The notes under the pieces are model-generated. The model made no database searches. It was given only the letters and a program-made list of their open reading frames with translations, and was not told where the DNA came from. A stretch of DNA of 53,563 nt from Acidobacteriota bacterium (GTDB lineage Bacteria > Acidobacteriota > Terriglobia > Bryobacterales > Bryobacteraceae), in contig JACRKW010000151.1 of assembly GCA_016215215.1 (NCBI GenBank), forward strand, positions 1 to 53,563, written 5' to 3'. Positions 1-9,095 of this stretch are shown in pieces. The position numbers and the translations under genes are program-made. How positions within the stretch are numbered: the stretch's first letter is position 1; each line of letters opens with the position of its first letter.

Positions 1-1
1 G

Positions 2-2401
2 TTCAAGGATGGCCGCGTGCTGTGGGCGTCGATTGGCTACGACGGGAAGAGTATCGTATTCGAGCGGGATTTCAAGGTGTGGCAGTGCGACACGAAGTCT
101 AGCGCCGCCGCGGAGGTGGCGATCACGCTGCGGGGCGCGCCGGCGGGGGCAGGGACCAACCGCGTGCCGCTGAGCTCATTTGGCGGTTTGGCATTGTCGC
201 CGGACGGCAAGAAGATCGCGGTAACGGCGCGGGGCGAGGTATGGGCGGCCTCGGCGAAGGACGGAGGCGAAGCGGCGCGTGTGACGCGCAGCGTGGCGGC
301 GGAGAGCGCGGTGGTGTGGTCGCCGGACAGCCGGAAGGTGGCGTACCTGTCAGACAGGAGCGGGAACGCCAATGTGTTCGTGTATGACTTCGGGACGCAG
401 GCCGAGAGGCAGTTGACCAGCCAGGCGTTGAATGACGCGTCACCGGAGTTTTCGCCGGACGGCAAGCAGATCGCGTTTGTGCGTGACAGGAGAGAATTGA
501 GGGTCGTTCCGGTAGCAGGCGGGGAAGAGAAGGTGCTGGCGTCCGGGGCGATCAGCGGGGGCGTGGCGTGGTCGGGCGACGGGCAGTGGGTCGCCTACTC
601 GCCTGCGGGCGAGAGATCGTTCCGGAACATCTACGTCGTTCCAGCCGCGGGTGGCGTGGCGAAACCTATCAGCTTCCTGGGAAACGTGTTCTCGGGGAAT
701 CCTGAGTGGAGCCCCGATGGGAAGTATCTGCTCTTCACGACGGCGCAGCGGACTGAAGGCGGGCAGGTGGCACGAGTGGAACTGACGCCCCGGACGCCGA
801 AATTCAAAGAGGACCAGTTCAGAGACCTGTTTAAGGAAGAGCCTAAGAAGCCGGAAGCGCCGAAGGCTGAGGCTGCCAAAGCGGAGGCGGCGAAGCCGGA
901 CGCGGCAAAACCCGAAGCAAAAAAGCCGGCGGTGGAGATAGCGTTCGACGGGATCAAACAGCGTGTGACGCTGCTGTCGATAGGGCTCGATTCCGGAGCT
1001 CCGGCGATCAGCCCGGACGGCAAGTGGTTGCTGATTTCGGCCGACGTTGGTGGGCAGCAGAATCTGTACCTGTGGCCGCTGGACGAACTGGCGACGACGC
1101 CTCCGGTGGCGCGGCAGTTGACGTCCACGCCGGGCGGGAAGGCGAACCCGCAGTGGTCGCCGGACTCGAAGGAGGTTTGGTTTGTAGAAAACGGGCGGGT
1201 GACGTCGATCAACATCGACTCGCGCCAGGCGAAGACGCTCAGTTTGAGCGCGGAGTTGGACGTGCCATTCGATGCGGAGAAAGTGGCCGTGTTCCGCCAG
1301 GCATGGGGCATCATGCGGGACAACTTCTACGACGAGAAGTTCCACGGCGCGGACTGGAACGCGGTGAAGGGACGGTTCGAGCCGCAAGTGGCCGGAGCCA
1401 AGACCCCGGACGAGATGCGGCGGCTGATCAGTCTGATGCTGGGGGAACTGAATGCCTCGCACCTGGGGATCTCCGCGCCGGGCGGCGGGCAGCCGACTGC
1501 ACCAGTGGGCAAATTGGGGCTCAAGTTCGATCGCGCGGAGTATGAGCAGACGGGCAAACTGAAGATTACCGAGGTGCTGAAACTGGGGCCCGCAGACGTG
1601 GCGAAGGTCCAGGCGGGCGAGTACCTGGCGGCGGTGGACGGCACGGCGATCGACCGCAGAACCAACCTGGACGACTTGCTGCGAGGCAAGGTGGGCAAGC
1701 GCGTGGAGTTGAAAATTGGGGACAAGGTGGCGCCGGTGCGTCCAGTCAGTTTGATGGAGGAAGGGAACCTGCGATACCGGCAGTGGGTAGAGGCGAGGCG
1801 GGCCTATGTGGAAAAGGAGAGCGGCGGCAAGCTGGGCTACGTTCACATGCGCGACATGGGAGATGTGTCGTTGAAGCAGTTGTACGTGGATCTGGACACG
1901 GAGAACCAGACCAAGCAAGGCGTGGTGATTGACGTCCGGAACAATAACGGAGGGTTTGTGAACGCATATGCGCTGGATGTGTTCACGCGGCAATCGTACC
2001 TTCGGATGGAGCAGCGCGGGATGCCGCAGGGTCCGGCGCGGGCCATCCTGGGACAGCGGGCGCTGGAGTTGCCAACGATTCTTGTGACGAACCAGTTCTC
2101 GCTATCGGACGCGGAAGATTTCACAGAGGGCTACCGTACGCTGAAGTTAGGCAAGGTGGTGGGGGAGCCGACAGCGGGGTGGATCATCTACACCGGAGCG
2201 GCGTCACTATTGGACGGGAGCATTCTGCGCACGCCGGGAACCAAGGTGTTTGACCACCAGGGAAAGGTGATGGAGTTGAATCCGCGGCCAGTGGACGTGG
2301 CCGTGCAGCGGCCTGTAGGGGAGACGTACACGGAGAAAGACGTGCAACTCGACACGGCGGTGCGAGAGTTGTTGAAGCAGATCGCGGCGCCGCGGCAATA
2401 A
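2..2401 (+). CDS. Tricorn-like S41 protease, 5' end cut by window
   Basis: This is the C-terminal 799 codons of a large secreted or periplasmic protease of the Tricorn type; the frame is open back to base 2, so the true start lies upstream. The first ~270 residues carry repeated beta-propeller blades of the PD40/WD40-like type (motifs such as LSPDGKKIAV, WSPDSRKVAYLS, FSPDGKQIAFVRD). An Ala/Lys/Glu/Pro-rich linker follows, encoded at about 840-940, then a few more blades. After these come the Tricorn helical region (FRQAWGIMRDNFYDEKFHG), a PDZ-like domain and a C-terminal S41 peptidase domain with VVIDVRNNNGG and NQFSLSDAEDF. The Ser of SDAE fits the S41 nucleophile. The family degrades peptides, and the propeller probably gates access; this is family knowledge. 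The downstream oxidoreductase starts 15 bp later, so co-transcription is possible but the roles look unrelated. Confidence 0.9.
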   Translation, partial: FKDGRVLWASIGYDGKSIVFERDFKVWQCDTKSSAAAEVAITLRGAPAGAGTNRVPLSSFGGLALSPDGKKIAVTARGEVWAASAKDGGEAARVTRSVAAESAVVWSPDSRKVAYLSDRSGNANVFVYDFGTQAERQLTSQALNDASPEFSPDGKQIAFVRDRRELRVVPVAGGEEKVLASGAISGGVAWSGDGQWVAYSPAGERSFRNIYVVPAAGGVAKPISFLGNVFSGNPEWSPDGKYLLFTTAQRTEGGQVARVELTPRTPKFKEDQFRDLFKEEPKKPEAPKAEAAKAEAAKPDAAKPEAKKPAVEIAFDGIKQRVTLLSIGLDSGAPAISPDGKWLLISADVGGQQNLYLWPLDELATTPPVARQLTSTPGGKANPQWSPDSKEVWFVENGRVTSINIDSRQAKTLSLSAELDVPFDAEKVAVFRQAWGIMRDNFYDEKFHGADWNAVKGRFEPQVAGAKTPDEMRRLISLMLGELNASHLGISAPGGGQPTAPVGKLGLKFDRAEYEQTGKLKITEVLKLGPADVAKVQAGEYLAAVDGTAIDRRTNLDDLLRGKVGKRVELKIGDKVAPVRPVSLMEEGNLRYRQWVEARRAYVEKESGGKLGYVHMRDMGDVSLKQLYVDLDTENQTKQGVVIDVRNNNGGFVNAYALDVFTRQSYLRMEQRGMPQGPARAILGQRALELPTILVTNQFSLSDAEDFTEGYRTLKLGKVVGEPTAGWIIYTGAASLLDGSILRTPGTKVFDHQGKVMELNPRPVDVAVQRPVGETYTEKDVQLDTAVRELLKQIAAPRQ

Positions 2402-2416
2402 CCGGAGAGGAGCCAT

Positions 2417-3751
2417 ATGAGCGATACAACCAGACGGCAGTTTTCAAAGGCCGCGGTGGCGGCGACGGCGCTGAGCTACTCGCGCATCCTGGGGGCCAAC
2501 GACAAGGTTCGCATGGGCTACATCGGGCTGGGCAACCGTGGCGACCAGGTGCATGACGCGTTCCTGGAGCATGGCGACCAGCAGACGGCCGCGGTCTGCG
2601 ACCTGCGGGACGATTATATGGAGTTCGCGATCAAGAAGTCGCGGGCTACTCCGAAGAAGTACCGCGACTACAAGAAACTCCTGGACGATAAGGAGATTGA
2701 CGCGGTGGCCATTGCCACGCCGGATCACTGGCACGCGCTGATGTTCGTAGACGCCTGCCGCGCAGGCAAGGACGTTTATGTAGAAAAGCCCCTGTCGTTG
2801 ACCGTGTGGGAGGGGCGGCGGATGGTGCAGGTGGCGGCCGAGACCAAACGCGTGACTCAAGTAGGCATCCACCGGCGTAGTGTGCAGTCACTGCGCGATG
2901 CGGCCGAGTTCGTACGCAACGGGGGCCTCGGGCACGTGACCGTGGCGAAGGGCTATCACGTGCAAAACGAGTGGCCGAACGGCATCGGCAACAACGCCAA
3001 CACCGTGCCGCCGAATGAAGCGGAATGGGACGCATGGCTGGGGCCGGCGCCCAAGGTTCCGTACAACCGCAACAGGACCTACTACAACTTCCGCTGGTTC
3101 TATGACTACTCAGGCGGCCAGATCACCAACTTCGGCGTGCACTACATGGACTGGATCCGCATGGCGCTGGGCAAGGAGGCTCCGAAGTCGGTGGTGGCGA
3201 TGGGCGGCAGGTACGCAGTGAAGGACAACCGGGAGATTCCAGACACCTGCGAGGTGTTGTGGGATTTTGGCGAGACGATGGTTGTGTTCAGCCAGTACAA
3301 CGCCAACGGGGCGCCAACGAATGCGAAGAATTCGGAACTGGAGATCCGGGGCACGAAGGGCACCATGTACCTGCAGAGCGGCCGCTGGGAAGTGGTGCCG
3401 GAGAAGACCACGGAGACGCTGTTCGGCTACCGTACCCCGCTGGATCGGGTGACGGAGAAGGGCTACGGCCAGTCGAAGAAACCCGCGATGGAGGCGAAGG
3501 TGGCCGGCAGCGGCTTCGCCGAAACGTATCCTCACGCTCGTAACTTCCTGGACTGCCTGAAGAGCCGGAAGAAGTGCAATTGCGATGTGGTGGAGGGGCA
3601 CCTGTCGACGTCTGCGACCATCATCGGCCACATCGCGCTACGGACCAAGAGCTACCTGGAGTGGGACGCCAAGACGGAGAAGTTCACCAACAACGCGGCG
3701 GCGAACCGCTATCTGAGCTACCAGTACCGCGCTCCGTACAAGTTAGGATAA
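2417..3751 (+). CDS. Gfo/Idh/MocA family oxidoreductase, Tat-exported
   Basis: A 444-residue NAD(P)-dependent sugar or inositol dehydrogenase-like protein. Residues 5-22 form a twin-arginine signal (TRRQFSKAAVAATAL), so export as a folded, cofactor-loaded protein is likely. A Rossmann fold follows (GYIGLGNRG, about residues 34-42), then the family motif EKPLS with the catalytic-type Lys at 124. The C-terminal half is the usual alpha/beta substrate domain. Start choice: ATG at 2417 has GGAGAGG about 6 nt upstream. A Tat-exported sugar isomerase-like gene begins 5 bp after the stop, which suggests a two-gene unit acting on carbohydrate outside the cytoplasm. The exact substrate cannot be told from sequence, and some Tat-type Gfo/Idh/MocA members act as glycosidases rather than dehydrogenases. 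Confidence 0.92.
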   Translation: MSDTTRRQFSKAAVAATALSYSRILGANDKVRMGYIGLGNRGDQVHDAFLEHGDQQTAAVCDLRDDYMEFAIKKSRATPKKYRDYKKLLDDKEIDAVAIATPDHWHALMFVDACRAGKDVYVEKPLSLTVWEGRRMVQVAAETKRVTQVGIHRRSVQSLRDAAEFVRNGGLGHVTVAKGYHVQNEWPNGIGNNANTVPPNEAEWDAWLGPAPKVPYNRNRTYYNFRWFYDYSGGQITNFGVHYMDWIRMALGKEAPKSVVAMGGRYAVKDNREIPDTCEVLWDFGETMVVFSQYNANGAPTNAKNSELEIRGTKGTMYLQSGRWEVVPEKTTETLFGYRTPLDRVTEKGYGQSKKPAMEAKVAGSGFAETYPHARNFLDCLKSRKKCNCDVVEGHLSTSATIIGHIALRTKSYLEWDAKTEKFTNNAAANRYLSYQYRAPYKLG

Positions 3752-3756
3752 GCGCC

Positions 3757-4629
3757 ATGACGAGACGCGACTTTGTCTGGACATCGGCGGCGCTTCCGCT
3801 GGCCGCGCAGAGGGGCATGAACCGGCCGCAACTGTGTATTTTCTCCAAGCACATGGCGGGGTTCAAGTGGGAAGAACTCGGCGCAAAGGCAAAGGAGTTG
3901 GGCTTCGACGGCGTGGACCTGACGGTGCGCCCGAAGGGGCACGTGCTGCCGGAGAGGGTGGCCGAGGACCTGCCCCGGGCCGTGGATGCGATTCGCAAGC
4001 ACGGCTTGAGCGTGCCCATGATCACCACGGACCTGAAGGACGCAGCGGACGCAGCGGCGAGGCCGACGTTTGAGGCGATGAAGAGGGCCGGGGTGCCGCT
4101 GTACAAAGTTGGATACTGGGTCTACAAGAAGGATCCAAACGTGCTGGCGACGGTGGCGGAGTGCCGGCGTAAACTGCAGGGCCTGCTGGCGTTGTCGGCG
4201 CCACTGGGGTTGACGGCGGGGTTGCACAACCACTCAGGGACCGATGTCGGATGCGCGGTGTGGGACTACCGCGAGATCATGGCCGGCATCCCGGCGAAGG
4301 AGGCAGGGTACTACTTCGACCCTGGCCACTCCGTGGTGGAAGGGGGATCGTTTGGCTGGCGCGTGTCGCTGGACCTGGCGCTGGAGAAGTTGAAGATGTC
4401 GGCGATCAAAGACTTCTACTGGGAAAAGCGCGACGGAAAGTGGCGTAACCGGTGGTGCCCGCTAGGCGAGGGGATGGTGCCGTGGCCGGAGTTCTTTGCG
4501 GCGTACGCGAAGGCGGGCTACATGGGTCCGATATCACTGCATATGGAGTATCCCGGCGGAGACGAACTGGCGGCAATCGGGAAGGATCTGGAGTACGTGA
4601 AGAAGCAGGCGGAGGCGGCGTACAGGTGA
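3757..4629 (+). CDS. Sugar phosphate isomerase/epimerase-like TIM barrel
   Basis: A 290-residue member of the xylose isomerase-like TIM-barrel family (AP endonuclease 2 fold). The open frame extends upstream to 3574 inside the preceding gene, but the ATG at 3757 is chosen because it opens a Tat-like signal (MTRRDFVWTSAALPLAAQ) and lies 5 bp after the upstream stop. Barrel-strand motifs include ELGFDGVDLTVRPKGHV near the N terminus, GLHNHSG, YYFDPGHSVVEGG and the late SLHMEYPGG. The His, Asp and Glu residues in these would form the divalent-metal site. It probably works with the adjacent oxidoreductase in converting a sugar or polyol. Substrate unknown. Confidence 0.88.
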   Translation: MTRRDFVWTSAALPLAAQRGMNRPQLCIFSKHMAGFKWEELGAKAKELGFDGVDLTVRPKGHVLPERVAEDLPRAVDAIRKHGLSVPMITTDLKDAADAAARPTFEAMKRAGVPLYKVGYWVYKKDPNVLATVAECRRKLQGLLALSAPLGLTAGLHNHSGTDVGCAVWDYREIMAGIPAKEAGYYFDPGHSVVEGGSFGWRVSLDLALEKLKMSAIKDFYWEKRDGKWRNRWCPLGEGMVPWPEFFAAYAKAGYMGPISLHMEYPGGDELAAIGKDLEYVKKQAEAAYR

Positions 4630-4631
4630 GA

Positions 4632-4661
4632 TTGGTTAGTCACATTTTTATGTGATACACT
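4632..4661 (+). promoter_or_regulatory. vapBC promoter with palindromic operator candidate
   Basis: TTGGTT (4632-4637) and TACACT (4656-4661) are 18 bp apart and resemble -35 and -10 boxes. The spacer holds the inverted repeat TCACAT-TTTT-ATGTGA (4640-4655). The GTG start of the antitoxin gene is 7 bp after the -10, and no Shine-Dalgarno sequence is visible, so the transcript may be leaderless. Ribbon-helix-helix antitoxins usually bind such palindromes to repress their own operon, so this is the natural operator candidate. Confidence 0.45.
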
Positions 4662-4668
4662 TATTTCC

Positions 4669-4920
4669 GTGGGTGAACTGAAGCACAAGAACGTGACCCT
4701 GAGCTTGCCAGAACCCCTACTGCGCCGGTTCAGGGTCTATGCTGCGCAGAATGACCGGTCGATGACGAGCCTGATGGCGGAAGCGATCGGCAAAATGCTG
4801 GATGAGGGAGGCGAATACGAGAAGGCTCAGCGCCGGTTCGTGAAGCGGATGCGAGAGGCGCAAGACAGGGGGACCGGCGGAGTCTTCGATTGGACGCGGG
4901 AAGATTTGCATGAGCGTTGA
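4669..4920 (+). CDS. vapB: VapB-like ribbon-helix-helix antitoxin
   Basis: An 83-residue protein starting at GTG. The N-terminal segment has a beta strand followed by two helices (VTLSLPEPLLRRFRVYA, then NDRSMTSLMAEAIGKML), typical of CopG/Arc-type ribbon-helix-helix DNA-binding antitoxins. The C-terminal half is highly charged and would be the toxin-wrapping tail. Its last 11 bases overlap the start of the PIN-domain gene downstream, the standard translational coupling of type II toxin-antitoxin pairs. It is expected to neutralise the toxin and, as a complex, to bind the palindrome just upstream. Confidence 0.8.
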   Translation: MGELKHKNVTLSLPEPLLRRFRVYAAQNDRSMTSLMAEAIGKMLDEGGEYEKAQRRFVKRMREAQDRGTGGVFDWTREDLHER

Positions 4921-5320
4921 ATTCGTCGACACGAACGTGCTGCTCTATGCGCAGGAGATCGGGGCAGGAAGGAAGCACGACAAGGCGCAGGAGTTACTCA
5001 TCCGGCTGTTTGCCGGACGGACCGGCGCGCTGAGCACGCAGGTTCTGACGGAGTTCTATGCCGCGGCGACCAAGAAACTGCTGATGACGAGCCTGGAAGC
5101 CGAAGGCGTAATTGAAGACCTTGGCCACTGGCGGATTCACCGCCCCGAAGTTGCGGACCTGATCCGCGCTGCCCACTTGCAGCGGAGGTACAGGATTTCC
5201 TGGTGGGACGCGCTGATCGTCAACAGCGCGAGCCAGTTGGAGTGTCGCATCCTGTGGAGCGAAGACTTCAACGACGGGCAGCGCTACGGCTCACTAACTG
5301 TTCGAAATCCGTTCGGGTAA
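4910..5320 (+). CDS. vapC: VapC-like PIN-domain ribonuclease toxin
   Basis: A 136-residue PIN-domain protein. The four acidic positions that bind Mg or Mn in this family are visible: D7 in VDTNVLLY, E48 in LTEFY, D100 in SWWDALIV and D119 in WSEDFNDGQ. VapC toxins cleave RNA, often initiator tRNA or the ribosomal sarcin-ricin loop; the target here is unknown. Start at ATG 4910, overlapping the antitoxin frame by 11 bases. No mobile element flanks the pair; ilvD begins 42 bp downstream. Confidence 0.88.
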   Translation: MSVEFVDTNVLLYAQEIGAGRKHDKAQELLIRLFAGRTGALSTQVLTEFYAAATKKLLMTSLEAEGVIEDLGHWRIHRPEVADLIRAAHLQRRYRISWWDALIVNSASQLECRILWSEDFNDGQRYGSLTVRNPFG

Positions 5321-5362
5321 TCCGCTGCCCCTCACGGGCGCTGGTAGACTAGTGGTTTCACC

Positions 5363-7033
5363 ATGAAACTGCAGTCCTACACGATCACACAGGGACGGGA
5401 CCGCGCGCCGGCGCGGGCCCAGTTGAAAGGGATCGGGTTCACCGATGAAGATCTGAAGAAACCGATCATCGGCATCGCCAACACATGGATTGGCACGATG
5501 CCGTGCAACTTCATGTTGCGAGACCTGGCGGTGGATGTGGCGCGGGGGATCCGCGAGGCGGGCGGGACGCCGATGGAGTTCAACACCATCGCGATTTCGG
5601 ACGGCATCACGATGGGCACGCAGGGGATGAAGACGTCGCTCATCTCCCGGGAAGTGGTGGCGGATTCCATTGAACTGGTGACGCGCGGGCATATGTTCGA
5701 CGGGTTGGTGTGCCTGGTCGCGTGCGACAAGACGATTCCTGGGGCCGCGCTGGCTCTGCTGCGGCTGAACATTCCGGGCGTGGTGCTGTACGGCGGCTCC
5801 ATCCTGCCGGGCAAGTACAAAGGCCAGGACGTGACCATCCAGGAGGTATTCGAGGCGGTTGGCGCGTGCGCGTCGGGCAAGATCACCGAGGACGAACTGC
5901 ATCAGATCGAAGACGTGGCCTCGCCGGGGGCGGGGGCGTGCGGCGGGCAGTTCACGGCCAACACGATGGCGACTGTAATGGAGCTGATCGGTCTGTCTCC
6001 GATGAACACGGCGATGGTGCCTCAGGTGGACGACCGCAAGCACGACGTGGCGGCCTATTGCGGCCGGGTGATCCTGGACGCGGTCAAGAACAACCGGCTG
6101 CCGCGGCAGATCTGCACGCGGGCGGCGTTCGAGAATGCGATTGCGAGCGTGGCGGCGACGGGCGGCTCGACCAACGCGGTGCTGCACCTGCTGGCCATGG
6201 CACGCGAAGCGGGCGTTGAGCTGAACATCGACGACTTCCAGACGGTCAGCGAGCGGACGCCTCTGCTGCTGAGCCTCAAGCCGGCGGGCCAGTACGTGGC
6301 CGCGGACGTGGATAAGGCGGGCGGCATCGGCGTGATCGCCAAGCGATTGGTGGATGGCGGCTATGCTGATGGCACGGCGCAGACCATCACCGGCAAAACT
6401 CTGGGAGAAGAAGCCGCCGTGGCTCCGGAGACTCCGGGGCAGCAGGTGGTGCGGCCGTTGTCGGATCCGATCAAGAAGACAGGCGGCCTGGTGATTCTGA
6501 AGGGCTCACTGGCGCCGGATGGCGGCGTGATCAAGGTGACGGGCATCGAGCGTAAGATCCACCGGGGCCCGGCGCGGGTGTTCAACTGCGAAGAGGATGC
6601 CATGGCGGCGGTGACTGGTGGGAAGATCACCCACGGCGACGTGCTGGTGATCCGCTACGAGGGGCCGAAGGGCGGGCCGGGGATGAGGGAGATGCTGGGC
6701 GTGACCAGCGCCATCATGGGCGCGGGCCTGGGTGACACTGTGGCGTTGATGACGGACGGCCGCTTCAGCGGCGCAACGCGCGGCTTCATGGTGGGTCACG
6801 TGGCGCCCGAGGCGACCATGGGCGGGCCGATCGCGTTCGTGGAAGAGGGCGACCAGATCACCATCGACATCGAACACCGCAACATGTCGCTGGATGTGGA
6901 CGAAGCCACACTGTCCGCACGGCGGGCGAAGTGGACCGCGCCTCCTCCACCGTTCCGCGAGGGAGTGATGGCGAAGTACATCAAGCTGGTGAGCTCGGCC
7001 TCTGAAGGCGCGATCACGTCAAAGGTGTTCTAG
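5363..7033 (+). CDS. ilvD: Dihydroxy-acid dehydratase
   Basis: A 556-residue, full-length IlvD. It dehydrates 2,3-dihydroxy-isovalerate or -methylvalerate to the 2-keto acids in valine, leucine and isoleucine synthesis, in the cytoplasm, using an iron-sulfur cluster and Mg. Visible signatures are C48 (PCNFMLRDL), D80 in SDGITMG, C121 and the following K123 of ACDKTIPG (the carbamylated Mg ligand in the family), C193 in [13 protein letters not shown] and the C-terminal GRFSGATRG. Length matches the family. No strong Shine-Dalgarno is seen. Other ilv genes are absent from the window, so it is a stand-alone locus here. The closest alternative would be a sugar-acid dehydratase of the IlvD/Edd family, but the length and motifs favour IlvD. 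Confidence 0.95.
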   Translation: MKLQSYTITQGRDRAPARAQLKGIGFTDEDLKKPIIGIANTWIGTMPCNFMLRDLAVDVARGIREAGGTPMEFNTIAISDGITMGTQGMKTSLISREVVADSIELVTRGHMFDGLVCLVACDKTIPGAALALLRLNIPGVVLYGGSILPGKYKGQDVTIQEVFEAVGACASGKITEDELHQIEDVASPGAGACGGQFTANTMATVMELIGLSPMNTAMVPQVDDRKHDVAAYCGRVILDAVKNNRLPRQICTRAAFENAIASVAATGGSTNAVLHLLAMAREAGVELNIDDFQTVSERTPLLLSLKPAGQYVAADVDKAGGIGVIAKRLVDGGYADGTAQTITGKTLGEEAAVAPETPGQQVVRPLSDPIKKTGGLVILKGSLAPDGGVIKVTGIERKIHRGPARVFNCEEDAMAAVTGGKITHGDVLVIRYEGPKGGPGMREMLGVTSAIMGAGLGDTVALMTDGRFSGATRGFMVGHVAPEATMGGPIAFVEEGDQITIDIEHRNMSLDVDEATLSARRAKWTAPPPPFREGVMAKYIKLVSSASEGAITSKVF

Positions 7034-7038
7034 GACGG

Positions 7039-7092
7039 AGCGAAGTCTCAGGCCCCGGCGAAGCTTTAGGAAATGGCGAAGCCTTAGGAAAT
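7039..7092. repeat. Three 18-bp tandem units at the 3' end of trxA
   Basis: GGCGAAGCTTTAGGAAAT (7057-7074) and GGCGAAGCCTTAGGAAAT (7075-7092) are direct neighbours differing at one base. A degenerate third copy sits at 7039-7056. The last unit contains the stop and the final two codons of trxA (read on the minus strand), so the 3' tail of that gene has been duplicated into the ilvD-trxA gap. Confidence 0.85.
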
Positions 7093-7416
7093 GTGGGGCT
7101 CGACCATCTTGACCAACTCGGCTTTGCCCACAGCTCCGACGCGCTGATCCACCACCTTACCGCCCTTAAAGAGGAGTAGGGTCGGGATGCCCCGAACCTG
7201 GTAGCGGGCGGCGGTACCGTTGTTGAAGTCGACGTTAATCTTGCCGACCTTCACCTTGCCGGCCTGTTCGGTGGCGAAGGCGTCGATGGTGGGGGCAATC
7301 ATCTTGCAGGGACCGCACCATTCGGCCCAGAAATCGACGAGAACCGGGGTGTCGCTGGCGAGGACATCCTGATCGAAGCTGGCGTCAGTGAATTCAAGAG
7401 TGTTGGGACCGGCCAT
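7084..7416 (-). CDS. trxA: Thioredoxin
   Basis: A 110-residue thioredoxin. W33-C34-G-P-C37 is the canonical redox-active site, inside VLVDFWAEWCGPCKMIAP. The conserved cis-Pro region appears as RGIPTLLLF. It reduces protein disulfides in the cytoplasm. No signal peptide is present, so it is a general TrxA rather than an exported TlpA-type protein. It lies 51 bp downstream of glgA on the same strand and converges on ilvD; the two stops are separated by a short tandem repeat. Confidence 0.96.
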   Translation of the reverse strand: MAGPNTLEFTDASFDQDVLASDTPVLVDFWAEWCGPCKMIAPTIDAFATEQAGKVKVGKINVDFNNGTAARYQVRGIPTLLLFKGGKVVDQRVGAVGKAELVKMVEPHIS

Positions 7417-7467
7417 GTTGATAAAACTTTCTCCACTTGGTCTGATGACGGGCGGCGCCGCCTGGAT

Positions 7468-8901
7468 TCAAGCCTGGCCTAGCAGGCGCTTGTAGAGCGC
7501 TGAGTACTCGCGGGCCGAGGCGTTCCAGGAGTAGTCCTTGGCCATGCCCCGGCGCATACGGGCGACCCAGGAATCGTGGTTCCGGAAGGCGCCCAGAGCG
7601 GTCCGCAGGGTATCGTACAGCGCTCCGGCGGAATACCAGCCGAACTTGAACCCTGTATCCTCCTGAATGGTATCATCCAGGCCGCCGGTAGCGCGGACGA
7701 CGGGGACCGTACCGTACTTCAAAGAGTAGATTTGGTTGAGGCCGCAGGGTTCGTAGAGCGAGGGCATCAGGAAGATGTCGGCGCCTGCTTCGATCCGGTG
7801 GGCGAGGGCGTTGTTGTAGCCGATGTGGACGCCGACTTTGTGCGGCAGCCAGCGATGCCAGTCGCGGAAGATCTTCTCATAGCGCCAGTCGCCGCTGCCA
7901 AGGATGACAATCTGGATGTCCTGTTCCGCAATCAGGCCGGCGATGGAGGAGATCAGGTCGAAGCCCTTCTGCTCGGCGAAGCGGGAGACGATGCCGAGCA
8001 GTGGGCGGTCGAGGTCATCGGAGGGCAGGTGGAATTCGTCGAGCAGGGCGCGTTTGCAGACGCGCTTGCCGGAAAGGTCGTTGGCGGAGTACCGGGCCGG
8101 AATCAGCGGATCGGTCTCGGGATTCCACTCGGCGTAGTCGACACCGTTCAGGATGCCGGAAAGCGCGCTTGCACGTGAATGGAGCACGCCCTCCAGCCCA
8201 AATCCGCCTTCCGCGGTCTGGATTTCCCGTGCATAAGTTGGGCTGACCGTAGTGATCCAATCAGCCATGACGATGCCGCCTTTCAGCAGGTTGACGTCGC
8301 CATGGAATTCGAGTTTGTCAGGGTTGAGCCAGCCATCGTTCAGTCCCAGATCGGGGAAGGCGGAGCGGCCGAAGCGCCCCTGATAGCCGAGGTTGTGGAT
8401 CGTCATCACGGTCTTCACGCCGCTCAGCGCAGGGTTGGCATGTTGCTGATCGGCGAGATAAACGGGGGTGAGGGCGGCTTGCCAGTCATGGCAGTGGAGG
8501 ATGTCGCAGGGGAAGACGGTTTGAGCAACACCGAGGGCGGCAAGCGAAAGAACGGCGAAGCGCTTGTGGTTGTCGTGGTAGTCGGTGTTGCGGACATTGT
8601 AGAGGCCGTCGCGATCAAAGAAGTACGGGGCCTCGACAAAGTAGAATCGCACGCCGTTCTCGACCCGGGTGCGGATGTCGACGCGGTACGGGGTAGTTCC
8701 GGCATAGACCACCATGTTGTCGAAAGCGGAATCGGTGGAGTGCCAGTCGATCTGGCGATAACGGGGCATGACCACCGCGACTTGGTCACCCACCTCCTGC
8801 AAGGCTGCCGGCAAGGCCCCGGTGACGTCGGCCAGACCTCCGGTTTTCGCAAAGGGTGTGGCTTCGGAGCTGACCATGAGGACGCGACTCATTCTGTTCA
8901 T
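7468..8901 (-). CDS. glgA: Glycogen synthase (GT5)
   Basis: A 477-residue GlgA that transfers glucose from ADP-glucose to growing glycogen. The N-terminal K19-T-G-G-L motif (EATPFAKTGGLADVTGALP) is the ADP-glucose-binding signature. The catalytic C-terminal lobe has VSRFAEQKGFDLI and the nucleotide-site motif MPSLYEPCGLNQIYSLKYGTV. Size is typical of bacterial GlgA. A second in-frame ATG three codons in (MSRVLMV) is an equally good start; neither has a strong ribosome-binding site. No other glg genes are nearby. Confidence 0.94.
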   Translation of the reverse strand: MNRMSRVLMVSSEATPFAKTGGLADVTGALPAALQEVGDQVAVVMPRYRQIDWHSTDSAFDNMVVYAGTTPYRVDIRTRVENGVRFYFVEAPYFFDRDGLYNVRNTDYHDNHKRFAVLSLAALGVAQTVFPCDILHCHDWQAALTPVYLADQQHANPALSGVKTVMTIHNLGYQGRFGRSAFPDLGLNDGWLNPDKLEFHGDVNLLKGGIVMADWITTVSPTYAREIQTAEGGFGLEGVLHSRASALSGILNGVDYAEWNPETDPLIPARYSANDLSGKRVCKRALLDEFHLPSDDLDRPLLGIVSRFAEQKGFDLISSIAGLIAEQDIQIVILGSGDWRYEKIFRDWHRWLPHKVGVHIGYNNALAHRIEAGADIFLMPSLYEPCGLNQIYSLKYGTVPVVRATGGLDDTIQEDTGFKFGWYSAGALYDTLRTALGAFRNHDSWVARMRRGMAKDYSWNASAREYSALYKRLLGQA

Positions 8902-9095
8902 GATGCCACGGGAACGGGGTAGAAGGGTCGTGGCACGGCCATTCGTATGACGTCTGTCAGCGTGTGTATTACGATTTCATGGTTCGGCGGCGCGGGAGAA
9001 GCACACCGGTATGCAACGATTGACGTAATTTAATAGTTAAGAAAAATACACTTAAAGTACTTAAGGCGTTCTACCGACAATATTGACTGAAGGTG
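8902..9095. other. AT-rich divergent intergenic region
   Basis: This gap lies between glgA (minus) and the zinc-ribbon gene (plus) and is clearly more AT-rich from about 9020 to 9090 than its surroundings. TTGACG at 9020-9025 could be a -35 box for the rightward gene, but no good -10 is at the right distance. The segment CTTAAAGTACTTAAG (9051-9065) contains 5-bp inverted arms. I see no RNA gene here. Confidence 0.35.

Noticed and set aside
440-1993. 517-codon minus-strand frame inside the Tricorn-like gene
   Set aside because: Arg/His/Leu-rich antisense shadow of a clear protease gene.
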